A DNA stretch of 64,000 nt from Pelodictyon phaeoclathratiforme BU-1 (GCF_000020645.1 NC_011060.1:556501-620500), one strand, 5' to 3'. Shown: positions 17,462 through 25,754, counted from the stretch's first letter. A program made the numbers and translations. Notes: generated from the sequence alone by a model not told the origin.

Positions 17462-18604
17462 ATGAAAGTTGCTCTTATAACCGGTATAACCGGGCAGGAT
17501 GGCTCTTATTTGGCGGAACTGCTGCTTGAGAAGGGGTATGAGGTGCATGGTATCAAGCGGCGGGCCAGCTCGTTTAATACCCAGCGGATTGATCATCTCT
17601 ATCGTGATCGTCATGATATTGAAAATGAGGGCTCTCCGGTTTCTCATCACTCGTCGCTTTTTCTCCATTATGGTGACTTGACCGACAGCAGCAATCTGAC
17701 TCGCATTATTTCGGAGGTGCAGCCTGATGAGGTCTATAATCTTGGTGCGCAGAGTCATGTTGCGGTGAGTTTTGAGTCGCCGGAGTATACGGCTGATGTT
17801 GATGCGATGGGTACGCTGCGTCTGCTTGAGGCGATTCGCTTTCTGGGGCTTGAGAAGAAAAGCCGTTTTTACCAGGCTTCGACGTCGGAGCTCTTTGGTT
17901 TGGTGCAGGAGATTCCGCAGCGGGAGAGTACCCCCTTTTATCCCCGCAGTCCCTATGCTGTGGCGAAGCTTTATGCCTACTGGATTACGGTGAACTATCG
18001 TGAGGCCTACGGGATGTACGCCTGCAACGGTATCTTGTTCAACCATGAGTCGTCGCGGCGGGGTGAGACTTTTGTGACGCGCAAGATTACGCGGAGTCTT
18101 GCCAATATCACCCAGGGGCTTGAGGAGTGCCTCTATGTCGGCAACATGAATGCCTTGCGCGACTGGGGCCATGCGAAGGATTATGTGCGGATGCAGTGGA
18201 TGATGCTGCAGCAGGAGTTGCCGAGGGATTATGTGATTGCGACCGGTGTGCAGTACAGTGTTCGCCAGTTTATTGAAAAGTCGGCGGCGCAGCTTGGGAT
18301 CTCCATTCGCTGGGAAGGGGAGGGGCGAGAGGAGATTGGCGTTATTGAGAACCTTTCCACTCCGTATGCATCGCTCCGTGAGGGGAGTGTGATTGTCCGG
18401 GTTGATGCGCGTTACTTCCGTCCTGCGGAGGTGGAGACGCTGCTTGGTGACCCGGCAAAGGCGAAGGCTGATCTGGGTTGGGTGCCGGAAATCACGCTCG
18501 ACGAGATGGTTGAGGAGATGGTTGCGCATGATCTTGATCTTGCCCGCCGCCATGCCCTCCTCAAAGCCAACGGCTATATCGTAGAAGTCAGCAAGGAGAG
18601 CTGA
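17462..18604 (+). CDS. gmd: GDP-mannose 4,6-dehydratase, copy 2
   Basis: 380 aa, same length and catalytic residues (TSE, YAVAK) as copy 1, and about 95% identical. It starts 6 bp after the broken fcl copy. It carries the ordinary version of the variable loop (STPYASLREGS). With the fcl before it, this is a second fcl-gmd unit displaced by 17,376 bp from the first, in direct orientation. Its 3' end (KANGY, then KES and TGA) recurs as small scraps throughout the next 12 kb. Confidence 0.95.
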   Translation: MKVALITGITGQDGSYLAELLLEKGYEVHGIKRRASSFNTQRIDHLYRDRHDIENEGSPVSHHSSLFLHYGDLTDSSNLTRIISEVQPDEVYNLGAQSHVAVSFESPEYTADVDAMGTLRLLEAIRFLGLEKKSRFYQASTSELFGLVQEIPQRESTPFYPRSPYAVAKLYAYWITVNYREAYGMYACNGILFNHESSRRGETFVTRKITRSLANITQGLEECLYVGNMNALRDWGHAKDYVRMQWMMLQQELPRDYVIATGVQYSVRQFIEKSAAQLGISIRWEGEGREEIGVIENLSTPYASLREGSVIVRVDARYFRPAEVETLLGDPAKAKADLGWVPEITLDEMVEEMVAHDLDLARRHALLKANGYIVEVSKES

Positions 18605-18621
18605 TCGCTGATGTCAGAAGA

Positions 18622-18695
18622 GGGCGGGGGTACCCCGCCCTTACGGAATCCGGGCTGAAGAAGGGGGACGTTGTTGACTGGGTGTATTTGCTGGG
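18622..18695 (+). repeat. GC hairpin plus GGACGTTG repeat after gmd
   Basis: A perfect 8-bp stem GGGCGGGG / CCCCGCCC with a 3-base loop (18622-18640) is followed by GGACGTTGTTGACT within 18663-18695. The same order, hairpin then GGACGTTG core, recurs at 22014-22086, 25478-25550 and, with weaker stems, near 20676, 24188 and 35891. The stem has no T run, so it is not a standard intrinsic terminator, though it could end gmd transcription. Confidence 0.75.
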
Positions 18696-18745
18696 CGGGT
18701 TGTGCCATTTTTGGTGCTGGGTTGGGCCTGCTGCCTGGCGGCTGG

Positions 18746-18925
18746 GTGCTGCGAGCGTTTAACGATCCTGATTATATTGAGAGTTACGATGATGGTACAA
18801 GGCATTATCTGAAAAAAATTGTTGAAAATGAAAACAGATGGTTAAGAGTTGTGGTTAATGTAGATGTGATTCCGAACAAGGGTGTAACAGCATTTTTTGA
18901 TCGTAGATTAAGGGGGAAAGCATGA
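18746..18925 (+). pseudogene. DUF4258-like protein, 5' truncated
   Basis: 59 codons (GTG at 18746) reading RAFNDPDYIESYDDGTRHYL, then KKIVENENRWLRVVVN and VTAFFDRRLRGK. This is the C-terminal part of a small DUF4258-type protein often paired with DUF2283. Its N-terminal part is replaced by the GGACGTTG repeat. The stop overlaps the DUF2283 start (ATGA), as in intact pairs. A shorter copy lies at 25601-25729. Confidence 0.6.
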
Positions 18926-19122
18926 AAATTACAGTTGATAAGGAAACTGATACCCTTTATTTTCGGCTTGATGAAAATAAGATAGTCGAATCTGAAGAAG
19001 TGAGGCCGGGTGTGATTTTTGATTATGATGAAAACGATGCGGTTATAGGTGTAGAGTTTCTTAATGTATCGTCAAGAACAACAAAAGAGGATTTATCGAA
19101 TATGCAATTTGAGTCAGCGTAA
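18922..19122 (+). CDS. DUF2283 family protein
   Basis: 66 aa, complete. Pattern MKITVDKETDTLYFRLDENK, then EEVRPGVIFDYDENDAVIGVEFL, fits the DUF2283 family: small single-domain proteins of unknown function, often the second gene of a DUF4258/DUF2283 pair that looks toxin-antitoxin-like. A ribosome binding site (AAGGGGGAAAGC) precedes the ATG. Its partner gene is truncated here. Confidence 0.82.
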   Translation: MKITVDKETDTLYFRLDENKIVESEEVRPGVIFDYDENDAVIGVEFLNVSSRTTKEDLSNMQFESA

Positions 19123-19260
19123 GTTGAGACTCAAGCAATGGTGATTTTGGTTCGTTTTAAAAAGGCGTAGCGGCTTTATATGAGAAACGATTGTGGGCTG
19201 AGGGGGATGTTACTTGTCTCTCAGCGTATACCTTCCCATAACTCCTTGATATTGGATGGA

Positions 19261-19431
19261 GTGACACTTGAACAATTGAGATTAAAACATGGACAACGAC
19301 TTGAAAATTGGTGGAATCACAGGTTCGGCTTCAGATTTGACTGCCTTACAGAGTCTGAAGCACGTTATTTGCTTAACACCCCGGATGTTGACCGCATCCG
19401 AAATAAAATTATTGCGGCAGTCCAAGGTTGA
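19261..19431 (+). CDS. hypothetical small ORF fragment
   Basis: In frame with an upstream ATG at 19180: GVTLEQLRLKHGQRLENWW, then LTESEARYLLNTPDVDRIRNKIIAA. It looks protein-like but I recognise no family. A scrap of the same DNA (ACATGGACAACGACTT) recurs at 23211, so this is probably a relic. The rest of 19123-19464 shows nothing else I can support. Confidence 0.25.
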   Translation: MTLEQLRLKHGQRLENWWNHRFGFRFDCLTESEARYLLNTPDVDRIRNKIIAAVQG

Positions 19432-19464
19432 AATTGCGCAGCGGGTCAGTGAATTGGCAGGTTT

Positions 19465-19602
19465 ACGCAGAAGGTCAAACCCGGCTGCTGAAAAGGCAAC
19501 TGAAACATCGTTTTTGAGAGCTGCCAGAGTGAGCATCCGGGAAATTAAGCCGCGCATCTGAAAGTGAGCTGGAGGCATGGGCCGAAGCTATCCTTCTGCA
19601 TG
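19465..19602 (+). pseudogene. decayed 3' end of a type-1 Rpn gene
   Basis: DNA matches the end of the Rpn genes (gtcaaacccggctgctga, then ccgcgcatctga and ctggaggcatgggccgaagc) with gaps and stops. Comparable scars occur at 25755-25825, 39638-39746 and 42308-42394. No coding potential remains. Confidence 0.7.
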
Positions 19603-19616
19603 ACGATCTCAAAGAA

Positions 19617-19648
19617 GGGGGACGTTGTTGACTGGGTGTAGTTACTGG
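19617..19648 (+). repeat. GGACGTTG dispersed repeat
   Basis: Core GGGGGACGTTGTTGACTGGG followed by TGTAGTTACTGG, just downstream of the antitoxin gene. One of about 25 copies in this window. Confidence 0.8.
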
Positions 19649-19681
19649 GCTTTAATTTGCTATTCCATCGAAAATTGATGT

Positions 19682-20008
19682 TCAGATTGTTTTCGGTTGC
19701 TGTTTTGGTTTCAGTTTGATTTCCAGTTCGCAATTAACTGCTTTAGCGTATTTTCTCAGTGTGGTAAGAGAGGGGGAATGCTTGCTGCCGGATTCCAGTC
19801 TGGAGATGGCACTTTTGGTCGTCCCGATTTTCAGAGCCACAGCTTCTTGCGTCATGCCTGAGTGCTGTCGTGCAGATAACAGCTCCCTGATCAATGCGTA
19901 TTTTGGTTCCAGTGCTTCATATTCTCTGCGAAAATTCTCGTCTTGAAGGTTTTTGCGTATCTCCTCCTCAACATTGTATGGTACTGGCTGGTATTGCAGA
20001 TCATCCAT
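19682..20008 (-). CDS. XRE-family antitoxin (HigA-like), copy A
   Basis: 108 aa. A helix-turn-helix DNA-binding region at about residues 50-80 reads MTQEAVALKIGTTKSAISRLESG. Such proteins neutralise a HigB/RelE-type toxin and repress the operon. The start overlaps the stop of the toxin gene frame upstream (minus strand), the usual toxin-first layout. The partner toxin in this copy is internally deleted. It differs from copy B at 25898 at only a few residues (DLQYQ/DLKYQ, RQHSG/RQLSG, YAKAV/YAEAV). Confidence 0.9.
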   Translation of the reverse strand: MDDLQYQPVPYNVEEEIRKNLQDENFRREYEALEPKYALIRELLSARQHSGMTQEAVALKIGTTKSAISRLESGSKHSPSLTTLRKYAKAVNCELEIKLKPKQQPKTI

Positions 20009-20235
20009 TGTTAACCTCCTTTAATCTTTTTCTGGCAACTGCTAATACCATCTCGACCTTTCGGCCTCATTTCAAAAAGGCCGTCCCCCATCGCTTTGGT
20101 GTGGGGCATTCTCACAGTTGGCCCGTATTACTTTAACAGAAGCGAAATTCTTCTGTAATCAGCCTTAATGCTGCTGGGCCATTCCTCAATATCCTCTTTG
20201 ATGCTGGGATGGAAGTATTCGATTTCATAACTCAT
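20001..20235 (-). pseudogene. HigB/Gp49-like toxin, internally deleted, copy A
   Basis: Starts MSYEIEYFHPSIKEDIEEWP at 20235 and reads normally to MRPKGRDGI. It then jumps to the last codons (LAVARKRLKEVNNG in another frame), which lie directly before the antitoxin. About 38 codons with the core RNase region are missing and the frame is broken, so the toxin is dead. Copy B at 26217-28325 has the missing middle on either side of an IS. Confidence 0.85.
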
Positions 20236-20347
20236 GCCCTAAGTTAGCAAATACGATAACTATAACTATAAAAAATATTTTAACTGAAAAAACGATAGGG
20301 GACGTAGAGTACTATTGACAGTCATTCAGTGTCATAAAAGAGGAAGA

Positions 20348-20376
20348 TGGACGTTGTTCATTACGTGTAGTTACTG
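20348..20376 (+). repeat. GGACGTTG dispersed repeat, variant
   Basis: TGGACGTTGTTCATTACGTG followed by TAGTTACTG: a diverged core between the toxin relic and the winged-helix relic. The same variant sits at 28417-28445 in copy B. Confidence 0.7.
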
Positions 20377-20377
20377 A

Positions 20378-20615
20378 GTGCTTACTTATAAACTGCCAGA
20401 GCAGAGTAGGGGAGCAAAAGTCGGAGCAAAAGTCGGAGCAAATGCTCTATTCGCATTCATTCAGGATAATCCAGGCCAGAGAGCAGGCGAAATGGCTGTA
20501 CTGTTCACAGGTAACACAGCGAACCATAGAACGATGGCTCAAGCAATTACGAGAAGCTGAGCGGATTGAGTTCATTGGCTCATCAAAAATCGGTGGATAC
20601 TATCAAAAACAGTGA
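20378..20615 (+). pseudogene. C-terminal winged-helix fragment of an AlbA_2/Fic-type regulator, copy A
   Basis: Begins LPEQSRGAKVGAKVGANAL and continues IQDNPGQRAGEMAVLFT. After one extra base at about 20518 it continues in another frame as VTQRTIERWLKQLREAERIEF and ends GGYYQKQ. This is the C-terminal helix-turn-helix tail seen in AlbA_2/ATP-binding or Fic-like regulators. The N-terminal domains are absent. Three 12-bp units (GGAGCAAAAGTC type) encode GAKV. Copy B has the same frameshift, so decay preceded duplication. Confidence 0.65.
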
Positions 20616-20626
20616 CTATTCCGTGA

Positions 20627-20668
20627 AAAGCCAACGGCTACACCGAAGAAGTCCGCAAGGAGAGCTGA
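20627..20668 (+). repeat. gmd 3'-end scrap
   Basis: Reads K-A-N-G-Y-T-E-E-V-R-K-E-S and TGA, the last 13 codons of gmd with small changes, followed by GAAGAGGGCGGGGG as after the real gmd. Similar scraps are at 21953-22003 and 25417-25467. Confidence 0.8.
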
Positions 20669-20712
20669 TCTTGGAAGAGGGCGGGGGGCTCTTGACCGTA
20701 CGGCTCGGAGGA

Positions 20713-20744
20713 GGGGGGACGTTGTTGACTGAGTGTATTTACTG
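20713..20744 (+). repeat. GGACGTTG dispersed repeat
   Basis: Core GGGGGGACGTTGTTGACTGA then GTGTATTTACTGG, directly upstream of the first type-1 Rpn gene. Confidence 0.8.
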
Positions 20745-20817
20745 GGGGGGGGTGCCATTTTTGGTGCAGGATTGGGACTGCTGCCTGGTGGCTGGGTTCA
20801 CGGATTTTGGGGAAGAG

Positions 20818-21876
20818 ATGTTATATTATTTTCGTCATTACTTCTTCATGTTTCTAAAAGCCGCATCTATGAGCATTCGATCGCCACGAAAACTGATCAC
20901 CTTCGACTGGGCAATGAAGCGCTTGTTGCGCAGCAAGGCTAACTTTGAGATCCTTGAAGGGTTTTTAAGCGAGCTGCTTGGCGAGGATATTACGATTCTT
21001 GAAATCCTTGAAAGCGAGAGCAATAAAGAGAGCAAACTTGACAAATTCAATCGTGTTGATCTCAAGGTAAAGAACGGCAAAGACGAAATCATCATTATTG
21101 AGGTGCAGTATGAGCGGGAACTTGATTATCTGCAACGGATGCTGTATGGGACGTCGCGAGTCATAACCGAACATCAGCAGGAGGGTGAGCCCTATGCAAC
21201 GCTGGTCAAGGTTATCTCGGTAAACATCCTCTATTTTAATCTTGGCCATGGCAGTGACTATATCTATCATGGTACGACGACGTTTGTTGGCATACACGAT
21301 AACGACAAACTGCAGCTCGACATCCGACAGCAGAAGCAGTATGGGAAGATGCAGATAAACCACATTTATCCTGAATACTACCTCATCAGGCTGAACAACT
21401 TTAACAGCATCGCGAAAACATCGCTTGACGAGTGGATCTACTTTCTGAAGAACGAAGAGATCAAGGATGAGTTTCAGGCCAAAGGGATCCAGAAGGCAAA
21501 GCGGTCGTTTTCTCTTCTCAGTATGTCTGAAGCAGAACAGGCGGCCTACGCCCGTTATCAGGATGATCTTCGTTACCAGGCCAGTCTTGTAGAGTCGAAC
21601 TATGGTCTTGGCCTTCGGGAAGGGAGAGAAGCCGGGATTACTGAAGGCCGCGTTGAAGGCCGTGTTGAAGGCCGCGTAGAGGGTCGAGTTGAAGGCTTGG
21701 TTGAGGGTCGCGTAGAGGGTCAAGCCCGGCTGTTGAGAAAGTTGCTGGAGCGTCGTTTTGGTGTGCTGCCAGAGTGGGCAACCGGGAGATTAAGCTGCGC
21801 AACTGAACAGGAGCTGGAGGCATGGGCCGAAGCCATCCTCACCGCACAGACACTGGAAGCGGTTTTCACTCCGTGA
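20818..21876 (+). CDS. Rpn-family PD-(D/E)XK nuclease/putative transposase, type 1, copy A
   Basis: 352 aa from the ATG at 20818, chosen for the GGGGAAGAG ribosome site just before it; ATGs at 20848 and 20869 are also possible. Core SPRKLITFDWAMKRLLRSKA, then the nuclease-like motif FNRVDLKV followed by IIIIEVQYERELDYLQRML (Asp, then Glu-x-Gln). Rpn proteins promote RecA-independent recombination in E. coli. The C-terminus has six EGRV-type 4-residue repeats before QARLLRKLLERRFG. It is nearly identical to copies at 22160, 24330 and 36030. Confidence 0.88.
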   Translation: MLYYFRHYFFMFLKAASMSIRSPRKLITFDWAMKRLLRSKANFEILEGFLSELLGEDITILEILESESNKESKLDKFNRVDLKVKNGKDEIIIIEVQYERELDYLQRMLYGTSRVITEHQQEGEPYATLVKVISVNILYFNLGHGSDYIYHGTTTFVGIHDNDKLQLDIRQQKQYGKMQINHIYPEYYLIRLNNFNSIAKTSLDEWIYFLKNEEIKDEFQAKGIQKAKRSFSLLSMSEAEQAAYARYQDDLRYQASLVESNYGLGLREGREAGITEGRVEGRVEGRVEGRVEGLVEGRVEGQARLLRKLLERRFGVLPEWATGRLSCATEQELEAWAEAILTAQTLEAVFTP

Positions 21877-21952
21877 AAATCCTTGAAATCCGTGGACAGA
21901 AATCTTTCTTGCTGGCACATGCTTTGGAGCTCATCCGGGCTCTATTGTCCTC

Positions 21953-22003
21953 GCCCTGCTTAAAGCTAATGGGTATAGGGTGGATGTGAGTAAGGAGAGC
22001 TGA
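21953..22003 (+). repeat. gmd 3'-end scrap
   Basis: Reads A-L-L-K-A-N-G-Y-R-V-D-V-S-K-E-S and TGA, the gmd tail, followed by the GGGCGGGG hairpin (22014-22032) and the GGACGTTG core (22055-22086). It lies between Rpn copies A and B. Confidence 0.82.
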
Positions 22004-22054
22004 TTTTTGAAGAGGGCGGGGGGACCCCGCCCGTACGGAATCAGGGCTGAAGAA

Positions 22055-22086
22055 GGGGGACGTTGTTGACTGGGTGTATTTGCTGG
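22055..22086 (+). repeat. GGACGTTG dispersed repeat
   Basis: GGGGGACGTTGTTGACTGGG followed by TGTATTTGCTGG, upstream of Rpn copy B. Confidence 0.82.
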
Positions 22087-22159
22087 CCGGGTTGTGCTGT
22101 TTTTGGTGCAGGGATGGGACTGCTGCCTGGTGGCTGGGTTCACGGATTTTGGGGAAGAG

Positions 22160-23203
22160 ATGTTATATTATTTTCGTCATTACTTCTTCATGTTTCTAAA
22201 AGCTGCATCAATGAACATTCGATCGCCACGAAAACTGATCACCTTCGACTGGGCAATGAAGCGCCTGTTGCGCAGCAAGGCTAACTTTGAGATCCTTGAA
22301 GGTTTTTTGAGCGAGCTGCTTGGCGAGGATATTACGATTCTTGACATCCTTGAAAGCGAGAGCAATAAAGAGAGCAAACTTGACAAATTCAATCGTGTTG
22401 ATCTCAAGGTAAAGAACGGCAAAGACGAAATCATCATTATTGAGGTGCAGTATGAGCGGGAACTTGATTATCTGCAACGGATGCTGTATGGGACATCGCG
22501 AGTTATAACCGAACATCAGCAGGAGGGTGAGCCCTATTCAAAGCTGGTCAAGGTTATCTCGGTAAACATCCTCTATTTTGATCTTGGCCATGGCAGTGAC
22601 TATATCTATCATGGTACGACGACGTTTGTTGGCATACACGATAACGATAAACTGCAGCTCGACATCCGGCAGCAGAAGCAGTATGGGAAGATGCAGATAA
22701 ACCACATTTATCCTGAATACTATCTCATCAGGCTGAACAACTTTAACAGTATAGCAAAAACATCGCTTGACGAATGGATCTACTTTCTGAAGAACGAAGA
22801 GATCAAGGATGAGTTTCAGGCCAAAGGGATTCAGAAGGCAAAGCGGTCGTTTTCCATCCTCAGTATGTCTGAAGCAGAACAGGCGGCCTACGCCCGTTAT
22901 CAGGATGATCTTCGTTACCAGGCCAGTCTTGTGGAGTCGAACTATGGTCTTGGCCTTCGGGAAGGGAGAGAAGCCGGGATTACTGAAGGAATTGAGAAAG
23001 GTATTGAACAGGGCTTAAAAAAAGGAATTGAGCAGGGAATTGAGCAGGGAATTGAGCAGGGAATTGAGCGGGGAATTGAGCGGGGGAAACTTGAAGTGGC
23101 CAAACGGTTGCTTGATAAGGGAATGAGCGTTGAAGAGGCGGCAGAGGCTGCGGGAATAAGCGCTAACATGTTGAAGAGATATATCGTCTCCCCCGATGTT
23201 TAG
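22160..23203 (+). CDS. Rpn-family PD-(D/E)XK nuclease/putative transposase, type 1, copy B
   Basis: 347 aa. The first 290 residues are nearly identical to copy A, with the same Asp and EVQ nuclease-like motif. The C-terminus is different: after GREAGITEG it runs GIEKGIEQGLKKGIEQGIEQ and further IEQG/IERG repeats, then KLEVAKRLLDKGMSVEEAAE, AAGISANMLKRYI, a helical tail known from many Rpn proteins. The tail has evidently been exchanged between Rpn subtypes by recombination within the short repeats. It is preceded by a gmd scrap, hairpin and GGACGTTG core. Confidence 0.88.
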   Translation: MLYYFRHYFFMFLKAASMNIRSPRKLITFDWAMKRLLRSKANFEILEGFLSELLGEDITILDILESESNKESKLDKFNRVDLKVKNGKDEIIIIEVQYERELDYLQRMLYGTSRVITEHQQEGEPYSKLVKVISVNILYFDLGHGSDYIYHGTTTFVGIHDNDKLQLDIRQQKQYGKMQINHIYPEYYLIRLNNFNSIAKTSLDEWIYFLKNEEIKDEFQAKGIQKAKRSFSILSMSEAEQAAYARYQDDLRYQASLVESNYGLGLREGREAGITEGIEKGIEQGLKKGIEQGIEQGIEQGIERGIERGKLEVAKRLLDKGMSVEEAAEAAGISANMLKRYIVSPDV

Positions 23204-23231
23204 ACAGCGAACATGGACAACGACTTAAAAA

Positions 23232-23276
23232 TTCTGAACTATGGTTGTGCCGTATAATTTTCTCCAAAAGGAGAGT
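23232..23276 (+). promoter_or_regulatory. likely promoter and ribosome site of the type-2 Rpn gene
   Basis: A perfect -10-like TATAAT at 23253-23258 precedes AAAAGGAGAGTGAGC and the ATG at 23282. The same block (TATAAT at 34942-34947) precedes the second copy, and a remnant is seen at 42396. The -35 is not clear. Confidence 0.45.
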
Positions 23277-23281
23277 GAGCT

Positions 23282-24172
23282 ATGTTTCTAAAAGATCGTT
23301 ATATAAATCCGTTTACTGATTTTGGTTTCAAGAAGATTTTTGGCTCTGAAGTAAACAAGGAGCTGCTTATTGCGTTTCTGAACACGCTCTTGCCTCCGGA
23401 GGCGGGAACCGTTGCAGATCTTTCCTTTTTGCCCAATGAACAGGTTGGGCGCAGTGAATATGACCGCCGGGCGATCTTTGATCTCTACTGTGAAAACGAA
23501 AAAGGGGAAAAATTCATTGTTGAGATGCAGCGGGCGAAGCAGAACTATTTTAAAGATCGTTCGGTTTTTTATGCCACTTTCCCGATTCAGCAGCAGGCGC
23601 AGAGTGGAGATTGGAATTTCTGCCTGAAGGCGGTCTACATGGTCGGTATTCTCGATTTTGTTTTTGATGTGGATAAAGCCGATGATGCTGTGGTTCATCA
23701 CGAGGTGAGACTGATCGATCGTTCAACGGGTGCAGTTTTTTATGACAAACTCACCTTTATTTATCTCGAACTGCCTAAGTTCCTGAAGACGATTGATGAG
23801 CTTGTTACTGATTTCGACAAGTGGTGTTTTCTGCTTCGGCACCTCCCTGAGCTCACTGATCGTCCAGCCCGTCTTCAGGAAAAGGTATTTCTTAAAGTAT
23901 TTGAACTGGCGGAAATTGCACAGTATTCGAGTGTGGAAGCAGCGGCTTATGAAGAGAGCCTCAAGGTCTATCGTGATCTGAAGAATGTTGTCGATACGGC
24001 GTTTGATGAGGGTATAGCCGAGGGTATCGTGAAGGGCAAGGCTGAGGGAATAGCCGAAGGCATTCAGCAAAAGGCACTGGAAGATGCCAAAAGGTTTAAA
24101 GATGCAGGTGTTGATATCGAAACGATTGCACGTTGTACCGGCCTGCCGGTTACTCTTGTGGAGGGGCTGTGA
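23282..24172 (+). CDS. Rpn-family PD-(D/E)XK nuclease/putative transposase, type 2, copy 1
   Basis: 296 aa, complete. Starts DRYINPFTDFGFKKIFGSE, the hallmark opening of the Rpn/PD-(D/E)XK transposase family; the catalytic-like motif is YDRRAIFDLYC, then FIVEMQRAKQ (Asp, Glu-x-Gln). The C-terminal part has EGI-type short repeats (GIAEGIVKGKAEGIAEGIQQ) and ends with a helix-turn-helix-like IETIARCTGLPVTLVEGL. Strong AAAAGGAGAGTGAGC ribosome site. With the type-1 gene 157 bp downstream it forms a pair duplicated at 34971-37028. Confidence 0.9.
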   Translation: MFLKDRYINPFTDFGFKKIFGSEVNKELLIAFLNTLLPPEAGTVADLSFLPNEQVGRSEYDRRAIFDLYCENEKGEKFIVEMQRAKQNYFKDRSVFYATFPIQQQAQSGDWNFCLKAVYMVGILDFVFDVDKADDAVVHHEVRLIDRSTGAVFYDKLTFIYLELPKFLKTIDELVTDFDKWCFLLRHLPELTDRPARLQEKVFLKVFELAEIAQYSSVEAAAYEESLKVYRDLKNVVDTAFDEGIAEGIVKGKAEGIAEGIQQKALEDAKRFKDAGVDIETIARCTGLPVTLVEGL

Positions 24173-24233
24173 GTGGTGATTTCGGAAGAGGGCGGGGGAC
24201 TCTTGACCGTACGGCTCGGAGGAGGGGGGACGT

Positions 24234-24266
24234 TGTTGACTGGGTGTATTTGCTGGCCGGGTTGTG
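24234..24266 (+). repeat. GGACGTTG dispersed repeat
   Basis: Core GGGGGACGTTGTTGACTGGG then TGTATTTGCTGG, between the type-2 and type-1 genes of the first Rpn pair. The equivalent in the second pair is at 35926-35957. Confidence 0.82.
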
Positions 24267-24329
24267 CCAGTGTGTTGGGCTGGATTGGCCCGCTGCCTGG
24301 CGGCTGGGTTCACGGATTTTGGGGAAGAG

Positions 24330-25340
24330 ATGTTATATTATTTTCGTCATTACTTCTTCATGTTTCTAAAAGCTGCATCAATGAACATTCGATCGCCACG
24401 AAAACTGATCACCTTCGACTGGGCAATGAAGCGCCTGTTGCGCAGCAAGGCTAACTTTGAGATCCTTGAAGGGTTTTTAAGCGAGCTGCTTGGCGAGGAT
24501 ATTACGATTCTTGAAATCCTTGAAAGCGAGAGCAATAAAGAGAGCAAACTTGACAAATTCAATCGTGTTGATCTCAAGGTAAAGAACGGCAAAGACGAAA
24601 TCATCATTATTGAGGTGCAGTATGAGCGGGAACTTGATTATCTGCAACGGATGCTGTATGGGACATCGCGAGTGATAACCGAACATCAGCAGGAGGGTGA
24701 GCCCTATGCAACGCTGGTCAAGGTTATCTCGGTAAACATCCTCTATTTTAATCTTGGCCATGGCAGTGACTATATCTATCATGGTACGACGACGTTTGTT
24801 GGCATACACGATAACGATAAACTGCAACTCGACATCCGACAGCAGAAGCAGTATGGGAAGATGCAGATAAACCATATTTATCCTGAATACTACCTCATCA
24901 GGCTGAACAACTTTAACAGCATAGCAAAAACATCGCTTGACGAGTGGATCTACTTTCTGAAGAACGAAGAGATCAAGGATGAGTTTCAGGCCAAAGGGAT
25001 CCAGAAGGCAAAGCGGTCGTTTTCCATCCTCAGTATGTCTGAAGCAGAACAGGCGGCCTACGCCCGTTATCAGGATGATCTTCGTTACCAGGCCAGTCTT
25101 GTGGAGTCGAACTATGGTCTTGGCCTTCGGGAAGGGAGAGAAGCCGGGATTACTGAAGGCCGTGTTGAGGGCCGCGTAGAGGGTCAAACCCGGCTGTTGA
25201 GAAAGTTGCTGGAGCGTCGTTTTGGTGTGCTGCCAGAGTGGGCAACCAAGAGATTAAGCTGCGCAAGTGAACAGGAGCTGGAGGCATGGGCTGAAGCCAT
25301 CCTCACCGCACAGACACTGGAAGCGGTTTTCACTCCGTGA
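24330..25340 (+). CDS. Rpn-family PD-(D/E)XK nuclease/putative transposase, type 1, copy C
   Basis: 336 aa from the ATG at 24330 with GGGGAAGAG before it. Same core and motif as copy A. The C-terminal EGRV tract is shorter: two units before QTRLLRKLLERRFG, against six in copy A and one in copy D. The 3' flank (AAAATCCTTGAAATCCGTG onward) is also shared with copy A and leads into another gmd scrap. It may be expressed with the type-2 gene upstream. Confidence 0.88.
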   Translation: MLYYFRHYFFMFLKAASMNIRSPRKLITFDWAMKRLLRSKANFEILEGFLSELLGEDITILEILESESNKESKLDKFNRVDLKVKNGKDEIIIIEVQYERELDYLQRMLYGTSRVITEHQQEGEPYATLVKVISVNILYFNLGHGSDYIYHGTTTFVGIHDNDKLQLDIRQQKQYGKMQINHIYPEYYLIRLNNFNSIAKTSLDEWIYFLKNEEIKDEFQAKGIQKAKRSFSILSMSEAEQAAYARYQDDLRYQASLVESNYGLGLREGREAGITEGRVEGRVEGQTRLLRKLLERRFGVLPEWATKRLSCASEQELEAWAEAILTAQTLEAVFTP

Positions 25341-25416
25341 AAATCCTTGAAATCCGTGTACAGAAATCTTTCTTGCTGGCACATGCTTTTGAGCTCATCC
25401 GGGCTCTATTGCCCTC

Positions 25417-25467
25417 GCCCTGCTTAAAGCTAATGGGTATAGGGTGGAGGTGAGTAAGGAGAGCTGA
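25417..25467 (+). repeat. gmd 3'-end scrap
   Basis: Gmd tail again (KANGYRVEVSKES and TGA), followed by a GGGCGGGG hairpin at 25478 and the GGACGTTG core at 25519-25550. This marks the start of duplicated segment B. Confidence 0.82.
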
Positions 25468-25518
25468 TTTTTGAAGAGGGCGGGGGGACCCCGCTTGTAC
25501 GGAATCAGGGCTGAAGAA

Positions 25519-25550
25519 GGGGGACGTTGTTGACTGGGTGTATTTGCTGG
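25519..25550 (+). repeat. GGACGTTG dispersed repeat
   Basis: GGGGGACGTTGTTGACTGGG and TGTATTTGCTGG, matching the copy at 18663 in segment A. Confidence 0.82.
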
Positions 25551-25600
25551 GTGGGTTGTGCCATTTTTGGTGCAGGGTTGGGCCGCTGCCTCGCGGCTGG

Positions 25601-25729
25601 GTGCTGCGAGCGTTTAACGATCCTGATTATATTGAGAGTTACGATGATGGTACAAGGCATTATCTGAAAAAAATTGTTGAAAATGAAAACAGATGGTTAA
25701 GAGTTGTAGTTAATGTAGATGTGATGTGA
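25601..25729 (+). pseudogene. DUF4258-like fragment, copy B
   Basis: Same sequence as 18746-18865 (RAFNDPDYIESYDDGTRHYL onward) but it stops after VVVNVDVM, and the DUF2283 partner is gone. A relic of segment B. Confidence 0.6.
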
Positions 25730-25754
25730 TCGGAAAACAAGAATAAGCCAATTT

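Noticed and set aside
17327..18553. 408-aa minus-strand frame opposite gmd copy 2
   Set aside because: Antisense of a clear gmd with catalytic motifs; its composition (His, Arg, Leu-rich) is typical of a GC-biased shadow frame.
20566..20817. Long N-terminal extension of Rpn copy A
   Set aside because: This part translates the winged-helix relic, gmd scrap and GGACGTTG repeat; the conserved unit starts with a ribosome site at 20810-20817.
20965..21723. 252-aa minus-strand frame inside the Rpn gene, recurring in copies C and D
   Set aside because: Recurs only because the Rpn genes are repeats; it is antisense to the conserved nuclease motif and has no start signal.
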